Positions 9,051 to 18,681 of a stretch of DNA of 64,000 bases are shown here, piece after piece. Each line of letters starts with the position of its first letter. The first letter of the stretch is position 1. The notes below the pieces were generated by a model. That model worked only from the letters and a program-made list of their open reading frames with translations. It had not been told where the DNA came from and ran no database searches. The position numbers were made by a program, and so were the translations under genes. Origin of the DNA: Mesostigma viride (lineage: Eukaryota; Streptophyta; Mesostigmatophyceae; Mesostigmatales; Mesostigmataceae); NCBI GenBank assembly GCA_009746045.1, contig RPFO01000082.1, forward strand, positions 1,624,276-1,688,275. The letters run 5' to 3'.

Positions 9051-9530
9051 GGCGGTATTTTGTTAAGGTCATTAGAGTCTTTGTATCAGGGTATGCCTCG
9101 TATTTCGGACGAGATTAGGCAGCGTAGGACAGCGTTTGTAGGACATCTTGCCCGCACCAGTCAGGTAGATACCGCCTAGCTTGGTCTGGCCGGCCTGCAG
9201 CGGCTTGGCCAACTAGGGCGGCACATCCTGACCTGGCCTGGCCCCTAGGGCATTCCTAGAAAGCTGAGTAAACCTGCCATGATCACTACATCCAGATGTT
9301 GCTGGCCGACCTAGTGGTCCCAGCTCAGTTTGAACATCGCATTCACTCCCTCTCTTTTCGATCTTTGGACTGCTATGCAGAATTAAGAAGAGGTGGCAAA
9401 AGATTGTCCAGGCTCACACGCCAGCCCCTGTGGGCAAGCCCCCTCCCCCCAAGCGGAAGGGGCGTTTTGCTGCAGCAAGAGTAGTGTAGTTTGGATTTTC
9501 TAGACTAAAAAGGGTTAAATTAAATTAAAT
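9051..9530 (+). pseudogene. Decayed LINE A RT C-terminal fragment, + orientation
   Basis: Readable with stops and shifts: GMPRISDEIRQRR-like, HLARTSQVDTA, a GRHILTWPGP-like stretch, then the C-terminal basic tail near 9,460. More diverged than copies 1-3, so an older insertion. Positions 9,023-9,050 are the right flank of repeat L left by the B2 insertion. Confidence 0.68.
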
Positions 9531-9840
9531 GATAACATGACTCCGTTGGGAGATCATGTAGCACATATTTCCGTGGATGGATGGAGGGGGGACAAAGCCG
9601 CGAAACCGAACTAATCTTGCTCTAAGCTAATCTAATCTAGAAAACCCTACCTATTCTACTTAGCAAAGCGCCCCTTCTGCTTGGGGGGAGGGGGCTTGCC
9701 CACAGGGGCTGGTGTATGAGCCTGGACAATGGTTTTCCAAGGTTTCTTCTTGTCCTGCATAGCAGTCCAAGCAAGAGAGAGGGAGTGAATTGAATTGAAT
9801 TGAATTGAATTGAATTGTAACATAACTCTGTTGGGAGTAT
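9531..9840 (-). mobile_element. Two stacked 3' ends: LINE A fragment and an element-B-type tail
   Basis: 9,531-9,790 is a LINE A 3' end on the - strand (tail, hairpin at 9,541-9,552, last ~60 codons of ORF2 in degraded form). It is cut by a (TTGAA)n tract (9,790-9,816) with a second hairpin at 9,825-9,838. That hairpin is in turn truncated by the tail of LINE A copy 2 at 9,841. Confidence 0.65.
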
Positions 9841-9971
9841 ATTAAAAAAATTAAATTAAATTATAACATGCCTCCGTGGGGAGGTCATGTAGCACATATT
9901 TCATGATGGATGGGGTGGAGGAAGCCGCGTGATCGAACTATCCTAACTCTATCTAGAAAATCCTAACTGCA

Positions 9972-11621
9972 CTACTCATCAAAACGCCTCCTCCGCTTGG
10001 GGGGAGGTGGCTTGCCCACAGGGTCGGGCGTGTGTGCCTTGACAATCTTCTTCCACCGCTCCTTGTCCTGCATGGCAGTCCAAAGACGGGAGAGAGAGTG
10101 GATGCGGTGCTCAAACTGGGCTGGGACCACGAGGTCGTCCAGCAACATCTGAACGTAGTTGGTGACAGGTTTCCCTACCCTTTTGGGAATGTCCTTGGGG
10201 CCAGGCCAGGTCAGAATGTGCCGCCCTGGCTGTCCAAGCCGCTGGGGGCCGGCCAGACCAAGGGTGGTGTCGACCTGGCTGGTGCGTGCAAGGTGTCCTA
10301 CAAATGCTATCCTACGCTGTCTAATCTCGTCCGAAACACGAGGCATGCCATGATACAAAGACTCTGATGACGGACGCTCGGAAAAACCTACGTTAAGGAC
10401 CTGCCGGAGCATCCTGTAAACTGTGCCGTCGAGCCGAGCTGCCAGTTTGGGTGGGAGGGTCCACGCCTCGGCGCCATACGTGAGCACCGTGAGGACGAGG
10501 ACCTTGAAGAGCATGCGTTTGCGGTGCCCGTCCAGGCCCTTCGAGCGCCAGTAAGGTGTGAGCGAACGGAGCTTGGCCCAGGCGAGGGCGATGCGGGTGT
10601 CCACATCGTCGTCGGTGTCAGGAAGCCAGCTCCCCAACAGCTTGAAGCGGTCGCGGAACGGGACCTCCGTCCCGTCGAGCAGGCGCGGCAGCGGTGGTTT
10701 ACTGGAGGCCCCTATCACCATCGCCTCAGTCTTGACACTAATCTCCAACCCCACCGCCCGCGCCTCCAGGCCCAGGCAGTCCAGCCAGGTCTGAATGTGC
10801 TCGGGGCGCTCGATGAGGGTGGTATCATCCGCATAAATCAGGTCGGCAAGGCGGTACCCCGGTCTAACCCCGCCGTGCTCTTTCACGTTAAGGATGTCCA
10901 AGCCTGGCTCGAACCCCTTAAGAGCAGTAAAGCGCGCACGTGCCCGGCGCATGACGTGATCCACGACAATAATGAACAGGTATGGGGACAGGACACAACC
11001 TTGCCACACCCCGTGGTGAAGGGGGAATGGTGGAGTGGTGCCCTCCGCAGTCCGCACTACTGCCTGTGAGCCCTCATACAGTCGGCGAATGGCAGCAATA
11101 AACGCAGGTGGTACCCGATCCAGAGCTAGGATGGCCCAAAGAGCCTCCCAGAGAACCGTGTCAAAGGCCTTGATATAGTCAACAAAAATGAAGACCAGCG
11201 GCAAACTGTCAGGGGGAAGTCGACGCACCTCCTCCATCAACCGGCGCGCGACAAACACAGCCATGACAGTGTTACGACCACTACGGAAACCCATCTGAGA
11301 CTCACCCAGGTGTGGGTCCAGCGCGGCGCGGAGCCTGTGCAGCATCATGCGCATGAAGACCTTCAGCGCGGCGCTCTGGAGGCAGACACCCCGGTAGTTG
11401 CCGGGGTCAGCAGCAGAGCCCTTCTTGTACAGCATGACGCGGATGGCCGTCTGCCACTCAGCAGGCGGAGGCTCGTCAGAGAGCAGGACACGGTTGCAGA
11501 ACGCCAGCAGAAGATCCCTAACCGCCAGATCAGGGGTCTTCAGCAGCTCAGCAGAAAGGTGGTCGGCACCGACCGCTGCATCGTACCGCAGGCGAGCAAG
11601 GGCGCCGTCCAATTCCTCCAA
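9972..11621 (-). CDS. LINE A ORF2, reverse transcriptase part (copy 2)
   Basis: 549 codons. In order: RT N-terminal region (ELDGALARLRYDAAVGADHL), YKKGSAADPGNYRGVCLQSA, motif A FVDYIKAFDT, motif B GVWQGCVLSP, motif C YADDTTLI, then the thumb and a long C-terminal region with SDEIRQRRIAFVGHLARTSQ and the basic end KRRRRFDE, which could serve in nuclear entry or nucleic-acid binding. All RT catalytic Asp residues are present (FVDY, YADD). The frame is separated from the endonuclease frame by two single-base shortfalls in G runs; in copy 1 the first of these (G10) keeps the frame. Role: target-primed reverse transcription. Confidence 0.92.
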   Translation of the reverse strand: MEELDGALARLRYDAAVGADHLSAELLKTPDLAVRDLLLAFCNRVLLSDEPPPAEWQTAIRVMLYKKGSAADPGNYRGVCLQSAALKVFMRMMLHRLRAALDPHLGESQMGFRSGRNTVMAVFVARRLMEEVRRLPPDSLPLVFIFVDYIKAFDTVLWEALWAILALDRVPPAFIAAIRRLYEGSQAVVRTAEGTTPPFPLHHGVWQGCVLSPYLFIIVVDHVMRRARARFTALKGFEPGLDILNVKEHGGVRPGYRLADLIYADDTTLIERPEHIQTWLDCLGLEARAVGLEISVKTEAMVIGASSKPPLPRLLDGTEVPFRDRFKLLGSWLPDTDDDVDTRIALAWAKLRSLTPYWRSKGLDGHRKRMLFKVLVLTVLTYGAEAWTLPPKLAARLDGTVYRMLRQVLNVGFSERPSSESLYHGMPRVSDEIRQRRIAFVGHLARTSQVDTTLGLAGPQRLGQPGRHILTWPGPKDIPKRVGKPVTNYVQMLLDDLVVPAQFEHRIHSLSRLWTAMQDKERWKKIVKAHTPDPVGKPPPPKRRRRFDE

Positions 11622-11642
11622 AGTGAAGGGGGGACGACGTCG

Positions 11643-13445
11643 TCAGTGGCAAGGCAGCCCTCCTTCAAGGCGGGGACTTGGTAGTCCGCGGCCGAGGAGG
11701 GGGGCGCGGTGGCGGCGGGGGTCCGGCGACCCCGAGGCGGGCGGCCGTCTCGGGGTGCAGCGGCGGGGGGGGGCGCGAGCCCCACCGGTCAAGGAAACAT
11801 TGTGGGCCAACCAGCGGTCAAGGCTTACCGGCGCCGTGCCGTCCCCCGTGTGCTCCACCGGGGTGCGCTGCCGCCGGCCGCCGAGCCGGTCGAGGTGGTA
11901 CCACATGTCCTTGCCCTGGTTGCGAGCCTGGCAGGCCTTGGCATCCGCGATGCACTGGGCCGCCTCCGCGTCCTGAGCGTGCTCGTAGGCCTCCACAAGG
12001 GCGGCCTTGAGCAATGGTTTCTGCAGCGGGTCCCGGTTACGCTTGAGGCGGTGCCGGGCGGCCAAGACCTTGGGGTCCTGGCGGTAGAGCGGGCCGGGGC
12101 GGCGGCGGGGCATGACCGGCAGGTGCCGGGCCGCCAGCAACGGGGCACGGGCCGCAAAGCCCGCAAAAATGGCTGCGTTGGGGGCACCCTTGTCCAGCTC
12201 GTCGACGTCCGCCCGGGCGTCCAGGGCCGACAGGTACTCCCGTCGGCACCAGTTCCGCTCGTGCTCGGCGTCCGTCCAGTCCTCAGGATCTCCCTTGACC
12301 GGACGTAGAGCAGACCAGTCAGGGCGGACCACTGCGGCGCGGCGCGCGGGGACGTGGAACCGGAGCCGAAGGGTCGCGCGCACCAACCGGTGGTCAGAGC
12401 ACACCGTGGGCGTGTCAAACACTCGGGCGTCCAGAACCGAGGTGCACCTGGGCTGCCGTACCACCACGTAGTCCAGACAGGCCTGACGGCCGTTAGGGCC
12501 ACGAAAAGTGACCAAGTCCTGTGAGGGACGTTGGAATTGGCAGTTGACAGCAACCATCCCGCTATCCCGCAAAAAGGCAGAGAAAAGGGGAGTGTTGGCG
12601 TTAGCTTCCGTGTCAGCAGGCGCAAAGCGACTGCCAGCAGTGCCCACGGGGAGCGTAGCATTGGCGTCGAGCAGCATAACCAAAAAGTGGCGGGCCGGAG
12701 TGACCCTCTCAAGGTCATGCAAAGATTCGAAGAACTCCTCACGGGCCGAATCAGGTAGACCACTGTGGGGTGCGTAGCCCACCCCCACCGTGAGGTGGTG
12801 TTTAGACCGCCCCTCGACAGAGGTGAAATGTGCTACCATAAGGCGTGGGGTTAGAAACTTAAGCGTGCTGAGGCTAGCAACTGCCAGCGGCGAACACAAA
12901 AGACCAACACCACCTTGGCCAGACGTACCGCTGCCAGCGAAGTAAAACCGCCAGCCACCCGCCAAGCGAGCAGTGCTCACCAGGCCAAGTGGCACCGTGC
13001 GGCGGTGTTCCTGGACGCCTAATATAGATACACGATGCTCAATGCAAAATGCGACTAGCTCCTCGATCCGGCAGCTATGGTCGTCATCTAGCAATGTGCG
13101 GGTGTTAAAAGTGGCAAGGGCCAAGGATGCCTGCTGGCCCACCAGGGGAGAACGACGATGGATGATGGGGGTGGATGCGGCGGGGGGTGGAGGTGGGGGT
13201 GAAACGGAGGGGGGAAGGGAAGCGGTAGAAATAGTGCTTTTCATCGCATTTATTTTGTCCTGCAAGCGTAGGATGCGAGCCTGCCGCTTGCTCGGGGTAT
13301 TCGGGGTTGGGGCTGATTGCACAACGCCGAGGCGTAGGTAATCTAGCAAACGTTGGGTTTTACGAATCTGACATTTGACAGATGAGGTTGTGGCCCGAAA
13401 TACCGGCACCACCATGGCTTTCACCCGACGGTTAGGTCGAGGCAT
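11643..13445 (-). CDS. LINE A ORF2, APE-type endonuclease part (copy 2)
   Basis: 600 codons from ATG 13,445. Residues 1-95 are a basic leader, with the endonuclease following. Catalytic signatures visible: FNTRTLLDD (Asn), LGVQEHRR (Glu), VGVGYAPHSG, LLDANATLP (Asp/Asn), CLDYVVVRQ and CSDHRLVRATL (Asp-His). From about residue 320 a Lys/Arg-rich linker (RRKYLSAL-like, HRLKRNRDPLQKP) leads to the RT. The last ~45 codons are out of frame because a G9 tract (11,765-11,773) replaces G10. It nicks target DNA to prime reverse transcription. Confidence 0.9.
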   Translation of the reverse strand: MPRPNRRVKAMVVPVFRATTSSVKCQIRKTQRLLDYLRLGVVQSAPTPNTPSKRQARILRLQDKINAMKSTISTASLPPSVSPPPPPPAASTPIIHRRSPLVGQQASLALATFNTRTLLDDDHSCRIEELVAFCIEHRVSILGVQEHRRTVPLGLVSTARLAGGWRFYFAGSGTSGQGGVGLLCSPLAVASLSTLKFLTPRLMVAHFTSVEGRSKHHLTVGVGYAPHSGLPDSAREEFFESLHDLERVTPARHFLVMLLDANATLPVGTAGSRFAPADTEANANTPLFSAFLRDSGMVAVNCQFQRPSQDLVTFRGPNGRQACLDYVVVRQPRCTSVLDARVFDTPTVCSDHRLVRATLRLRFHVPARRAAVVRPDWSALRPVKGDPEDWTDAEHERNWCRREYLSALDARADVDELDKGAPNAAIFAGFAARAPLLAARHLPVMPRRRPGPLYRQDPKVLAARHRLKRNRDPLQKPLLKAALVEAYEHAQDAEAAQCIADAKACQARNQGKDMWYHLDRLGGRRQRTPVEHTGDGTAPVSLDRWLAHNVSLTGGARAPPRRCTPRRPPASGSPDPRRHRAPLLGRGLPSPRLEGGLPCH

Positions 13446-13519
13446 GGTAGTGGAACGGGACTGTTTAGAGGCTGTCCCCGAAGCCTGTTAGCCGCGAGCC
13501 GACGAGGAAGGTTGTCTAC

Positions 13520-14680
13520 CTACTGTCTACCAACAGAGGCAGCACCCTTCTGGCTAGACACCTGACGAGACTCCGCTCCGGGGGTGTTAATCGGAACACC
13601 TGTGATCCTCTGCCCATCAAAGAATGCTGCAAAGGAGCCATCCTGAAGCAGACGCAACTTAATGCGCTTACCCTTGGTCTCGAGCTTCTTGGTCGCCTGG
13701 ACGATGGTGCTGTTCCACACCGCGCTCCTCGCCTTCAGTTGAGCCGGTGTGTAGTCCTCGTCGAGGCTGAAGTCGGTAGGCTGGAGCAGACGACGTGCTC
13801 CCAGCACGAGGCGTTTGTCGTGCATGGAGGCCATGGTGACGACGACCAGGCCCAGAGGGCCTGGCAGCCGAATGGCACGTTCAATGGCAACACGGTTCTG
13901 GAGCTGCAGCTTCCCCAGAAACGCTGGGCCGCGCAGCTCCTCGGCAAGTGAGTGTGCTGTCTCCTGTGCTGCCGTGCCTTTCTGGAATCCTTTGATTACC
14001 ATATTGCGTTGGCGTTGCTGCACTGCATTCTGGGTGACCGCAGCGGTAGCTGCAGACTTGGCCGCCTGCTGAACGATGGTGGTCAGCTGCTTGCCGGTGA
14101 CATCGGCAAACGTGGTAGTTTTGGCAGGGGCTGCCATGGCTTTCTTCAGCTCCAGCATCGTCTCCTTCAGGACCTTAATGTCGCCCTGCACGGTCGTAAA
14201 AGACTGTGCGAGGTCCTGCAGCGGCACGGTAAGATCGGTCGCGGGGGCTGGCCTGGCGATGGGTGTCGCCGGCAGCTGGACAAGTTCAGGGCAGCACGAA
14301 ATAAGAATGGCAAGACGGCAATCTTTGGGATCCCACCTAGGATAATCATCCGAAGCAGCCTCCATAACCTGGCCGGTGCGAGGGTGGCGAATCTCGGCGT
14401 CGTGTTCGGTGCGGAGCCTCAGCAAGTTTAGCACGTCGGTGTCGCTGAAGCCGAAGAGGGCACGGATGTCGTCCAGGCTCAAACGTGTGTCTGGCATGTA
14501 GAATGAGGAGGAAATGGAGTCCGGCAAGGAGGTTTCTTCCGTTATCGGAGTTGCTTCCGAAGTCGCTGCCGAAATCTTGGTGCGCTTGTTAGCGGCTTTC
14601 TTGGCGGCGGCATTTTCGCTGGCGATTTTGTTTGCAGCAAGTTTGTCCTCGATAGTCTCGTGGGAGTATATGTAGCACAT
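13520..14680 (-). CDS. LINE A ORF1 protein
   Basis: 386 codons. A Lys/Ala-rich leader is followed by a helical domain (MPDTRLSLDDIRALFGF, RWDPKDCRLAILISC), a heptad-like stretch suited to a coiled coil (LQDLAQSFTTVQGDIKVLKE), an RRM-like segment (RNMVIKGF, AIRLPGPLGLVVVTM) and a C-terminal part with FSLDEDYTPAQLKARSAVW. Layout and motifs parallel the element B protein, and the two appear to be homologues. The first codons (MCYIYSHETIEDK) lie in the shared element-end motif TATGTGCTACAT, so the natural start may be further in. Role: RNA-binding partner of ORF2 in the ribonucleoprotein. Confidence 0.8.
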   Translation of the reverse strand: MCYIYSHETIEDKLAANKIASENAAAKKAANKRTKISAATSEATPITEETSLPDSISSSFYMPDTRLSLDDIRALFGFSDTDVLNLLRLRTEHDAEIRHPRTGQVMEAASDDYPRWDPKDCRLAILISCCPELVQLPATPIARPAPATDLTVPLQDLAQSFTTVQGDIKVLKETMLELKKAMAAPAKTTTFADVTGKQLTTIVQQAAKSAATAAVTQNAVQQRQRNMVIKGFQKGTAAQETAHSLAEELRGPAFLGKLQLQNRVAIERAIRLPGPLGLVVVTMASMHDKRLVLGARRLLQPTDFSLDEDYTPAQLKARSAVWNSTIVQATKKLETKGKRIKLRLLQDGSFAAFFDGQRITGVPINTPGAESRQVSSQKGAASVGRQ

Positions 14681-15228
14681 TAATTAATTAATTAATTAAT
14701 TAGACTCGTGCTCCCGTTGGGGAGTCATATGTAGCACATAGCCCTTGAGAGGGGGCATATGGCCTATCATACATCCTAAGCTACTTCCTGCAAGGGTGGG
14801 GATGTAAAGGACCTTGCTCTAGGTGCACCAGGGCACTTGCATCCCCATGATCTTCAGGCTATGCCCAGCGAAGGGGGAGCCTGTCATGGGGGGGAAGATC
14901 AGCATAGCTATACAAAGATGATCAGAATACAAAGAAGCTAGGGCATGGCGTCTCAGCAGAGAGTTACTCCCTGCATAGGCACAACAGAACTAAATAAAGC
15001 TTGGCATCATCTGGGGTGTGGCTCATCATAGGCACACATGTACATGATTAAGTAAAGCGCGTGGCTAATTAGCTGGGATAGTGCCTCTAGGAGGCGTACA
15101 TGTACATGGCCACGGTCTATCTATTCTACACTACTACTGCTGTATTCCCCTAAGCTGGGGCGTCTGGAGTCGCTGGGGCCGCGGGGGGGGGGGGGTCGCC
15201 TGCCAGGGCGCTTATGGCCGACGTAGAT
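14681..15228 (-). mobile_element. Element B 3' fragment
   Basis: TTAA tail (14,681-14,702), hairpin CTCCC/GGGAG (14,711-14,724), the B 3' UTR (matching 7,080-7,480) and the last codons of ORF1 ending near 15,228, where the sequence switches to a LINE A fragment. Contains the micro-insertions TAATT (15,066-15,070) and CGC (15,209-15,211). Confidence 0.72.
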
Positions 15229-16400
15229 GATAGGGAGTGAATGTGATGTTCAAACTGCGCTGGGACCACTAGGTCAGCCATCAACTGCTGTGGGTAGGTC
15301 ATGGCATGTTTGCCTAGCTACCTTCTTTGGAATGTCCTTGGGGCTAGGCCAGGTCAGGATATGCCGCCCTGGCTGGCCAAGCCGCTGGGGGCCGGCCAGA
15401 CCGAGGGCGCGCGGTGTCTACCTGGCTGGTGCGAGCAAGGTGTCCTACGAATGCTATCCTACGCTGTCTAATCTCGTCCGAAATGCGAGGCATGCCCTGG
15501 TACAAAGACTAGATAGCTTATATTTCTAGACTAGATAGCTTATACAGAGTTAGGTTAGTTCGATTCCGCGGCTTCGCCCACCTCCACTGACCCATCCAGC
15601 AAAGAATATAGTGTGCTACATGATCTCCCAACGGGGTCATTAATTAATCAATTAATTAGGAACATAGCTCCGTTCAAGGAGTAAATGTAGCACATATCCC
15701 GGAAACAAATTGTGCACTTGGCCGCTTGATGAAAATTGACTCCGTTGGGAGATATCATGTAGCACGTATTCCATGGCTGGTGGGTGAGGGTGAGCGGAGC
15801 TGCGAAAACTACCTGTAAGCCAACTCTAATATAATATTTGATCAACTCTATTTGATCAACTCTAATATAATATACCAAAATATCCTAGAGCTCTAATCTA
15901 GACTCAGCAAAGCTCCCCTTCCTCATGCCAGGGGGAGGGGGCTTGCCCACAGGGGCTGGCGTGTGGGCGTGTACAATGGTGAATATGTTATGAACTAAAT
16001 ACAAGCTCCCGTTGGGGAGTCACGGAGCACCGGCCTAACTGCTTTCAAAATCCCTGAGTGTGCACAATTGATGGGTATTTTCTGATTTTCTGATTCACAC
16101 ACTTATTCACAGTGGTGAATGGTCTGATCTCTCGATCTTTTAAGTGAGAATCTATCTTCTTGCATGTCGTGCATGGCAGTCCAAGCTAGAGAGAGGGAGG
16201 AGATGTGGTGTTCAAACTGATCCAGCTGGGACCACTGACGAGGTCGGCCAATAGCTGATCTGTATAGTTGACGGCTGGTCTACCAACCCTTCTGGGTTTG
16301 TCCTTGGGCCGGCCAGGCCACGTTAGAATAATGCCGCCCTGGCGCTGGCCGAGCCGCGCTGGGGGACGGCCAGATCAAGGGCGGTGAGTAACCTGACTGG
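15229..16400. mobile_element. Mosaic of short LINE A and B 3' pieces in both orientations
   Basis: 15,230-15,515 is a LINE A RT C-terminal fragment on the - strand. 15,516-15,655 is a LINE A 3' end on the + strand with a hairpin at 15,625-15,636 and a TTAA tail. 15,656-15,705 is a B-type 3' end (- strand, hairpin 15,667-15,682). 15,721-15,985 is a LINE A 3' end (- strand). 15,990-16,030 has another hairpin (16,006-16,019). 16,160-16,400 is an older RT C-terminal remnant. No open frame survives. Confidence 0.65.
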
Positions 16401-17759
16401 CCTCGATGAGGGCATGTGTTTCGAGCCTAACCGGCTGGCTCGGTTGCATTGCCCAGGATTCATGTCAAGCATCCACAAGCCCTTTCACAAGCCCTTTATG
16501 GCCTCTGAGCTCTATATGTATTGCCCGTTGGTATTGGTCGTTGCAAAAAGTTGGTGAAGGGATAACGTGTGTCCTTGCAAGTCAGTTGTGTGCGCTAGAA
16601 CACAAGCCTTGCGACAATTTTTTTCTCCAGATGCCTGACATGTTCAAACGACATTGCAAGGGCTTTGGCATGCCACGCCCATCAGTAGCTGCCTCTTGAA
16701 GCGGTTGCCGTGTGCTGTTGATGTTTACTTCACGTTATCATCAACTGCTGGATCTGATGGGATGATATCGGATTGGATTGGAACGTGATGGTTAACAAGA
16801 GGGATATAAAGGTACCTTAGGATTACGTAGGACAAGTCTAGTAAGGCTATAGTGCATCTAAGCTCTCGTGTCCAAAAGAAAAAAAATTCAAGATGTTTGG
16901 TTTCAGAAAAGAAACTATGAACTAGTTCACCTTGGCTAGACAGCCTTGCTAGCACACAGTTGGACGGTCACGTTGCTAGATAACTCTGAAAGGCATTGAG
17001 TTACGCCTACGCTTAGGCGCAAAAGCAATATTTCCAACACGGTTTTTTGCAGCATGAAAGCCCGACGTCTTTTGATAAAGTACAGCGCCAGAATGCCTAC
17101 AATTTCGCTGTTGCATTCAAGGCATACAGATCGGCAAAATACTCATATTGCCAACATTAGCGCACATTTCGTGTGCAGCGGCAATAGGACATTCTTGCAT
17201 CCGCGTAGCCCATGCACCAGAATACTGACCAACCGATAACGTCGAACGTGCCTGGGCACACCTTCCGCAGTAAGGAAAACGTCTCATCCATCGCATAAAA
17301 AAACACAAGCAAATACACACAATTCGCGTCGTTACGCAATCCCCTCATGCCTTTATATCAGGTTTCAGAAACTGTAGCAGTCACGTTGCAGGGAGCCTTC
17401 GGCAACGCACGTTCTCGCGACATCGCCATACGAAGTCCATCCTGATGCCGACAACCATATTTTATCATGCAATTGGAACACAAAATGCGGGAATTTTACC
17501 GTGGCTACCAGTAAACTGTGAGCATGTTGTGATCAAAGCAACCAACTGCGTGCATGCGTGAATGCGCCAGTCGCTGCAGAGACTAGGTACACCAGCGGAT
17601 TTGCATACTGTTGAGTTGAGTTAATTCCCACGCCGGTGAACCGGCAGGGTTATTGAATAGTGGGATCCTCTCTGAACTCTTCAGGACTACACCGATAGTA
17701 ATGAACTCATGAAAAACGTGTGCATTCCAGCCTGTCCATGTCGCTGCGGTATGATCACT
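16401..17759. other. Intergenic, no gene recognised
   Basis: AT-richer, without long coding-like frames. One short element-like motif (GTTGAGTTGAGTT followed by ATTCCC and CGCCGG) at 17,610-17,642 also occurs at 34,727-34,757. Confidence 0.6.
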
Positions 17760-18012
17760 GATCAGGCGGAGCCAATTTTCGGAAGAACCGTTAGGTTCGC
17801 CAGAATTGGCGAAGCTTATAAGGCCGTACACGTGAGAAAACATAGGAATAGGGCAGGGGGATGAAAATCCGTCAATCCATCCATCCATCCATCCATCCAT
17901 CCATCCACCGAATTTGTCCCGAATTTGCAAGCATAAGAGTGAGGTTCTTCCGAAAATTGGCTCCGCCGTAGAGTTTCAACGGGCAAGTTGCAAACACGCA
18001 CGTTACTTGATA
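17760..18012. repeat. Foldback unit 1
   Basis: Perfect 25-bp inverted arms (GGCGGAGCCAATTTTCGG...) at 17,765-17,789 and 17,943-17,967, enclosing a loop with a (CATC)n tract at 17,879-17,906. A 45-bp right extension ends in TTACTTGATA. The unit is repeated at 18,089-18,338. It carries no protein and resembles a MITE or other foldback element. Confidence 0.82.
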
Positions 18013-18088
18013 CTACAAGCTCCGCGCCCCTCGGCCGGCCCCGGTGACGTCGCGCCGGGTACCCGTACCTGGGGCGGCTGCCGTAATA

Positions 18089-18338
18089 ATCAGGCGGAGC
18101 CAATTTTCGGAAGAACCGTCAGGTTCGCCAGAATTGGCGAAGCTTATAAGGCCGTACACGTGAGAAAACATAGGAATAGGGGATGAAAATCCGTCAATCC
18201 ATCCATACATACATCCATCCATACATACATCCACCGAATTTGTCCCGAATTTGCAAGCATAAGGGTGAGGTTCTTCCGAAAATTGGCTCCGCCGTAGAGT
18301 TTCAACGGGCAAGTTGCAAACACGCACGTTACTTGATA
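18089..18338. repeat. Foldback unit 2
   Basis: Second copy of the unit at 17,760, with arms at 18,093-18,117 and 18,269-18,293 and a degenerate CATC/CATA tract. It ends about 340 bp before the glutamate synthase start codon, so it may lie within that promoter region. Confidence 0.82.
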
Positions 18339-18633
18339 TCTTATTGGCGGGAGCGCAAAATATCCCACGAACCCCAATGTGACGCGAAAAGTTCGTGCCT
18401 GGATAAACTTTATGGCACAGGCGGTTGTCAGTTAATTTCCCCACAGTTTGCCACTTCCACTCCCCGCTGCGGGTTTGGCGCGACCTTTCGGCCGGCGACA
18501 CAGCCGGGGTGTCGCCTAAAGCGGGAAGACGCCGTGCGCGTTGGTAAGCAAACGCGAGCAACACAGATCCAAACGTCATCGTTGTGAGGCGGCCATTTCG
18601 GAGGTTGGGGAGCCGGCCGGCACGGACCCATAC

Positions 18634-18643
18634 CTTATTTAAG
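18634..18643 (+). promoter_or_regulatory. Possible TATA-like element of the glutamate synthase gene
   Basis: CTTATTTAAG lies about 40 bp before the start codon in otherwise GC-rich sequence. The start itself has a favourable context (GGCCACCATGA). Weak evidence by itself. Confidence 0.3.
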
Positions 18644-18681
18644 CTCTAGGCCGCTGCCTTTGTTCGTTAGGGTAGGCCACC

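Larger units (their letters stand above)
9841..14680 (-). mobile_element. LINE A copy 2: nearly complete non-LTR retrotransposon
   Basis: A 4.8-kb element on the - strand with ORF1 (14,680-13,520), a 75-bp gap, ORF2 endonuclease (13,445-11,643), RT (11,621-9,972), a ~100-bp 3' UTR, the hairpin at 9,871-9,884 and an AT-rich tail. ORF2 is broken only by two one-base shortfalls in G runs (11,765-11,773 and 11,628-11,633). It has no RNase H domain and no LTRs. Its 5' end abuts the TTAA tail of another element. Best reference copy for the family in this window. Confidence 0.9.

Noticed and set aside
1-16400. LTR retrotransposon or retrovirus-like elements
   Set aside because: No long terminal repeats, protease, integrase or RNase H; endonuclease type and tails are those of non-LTR elements.
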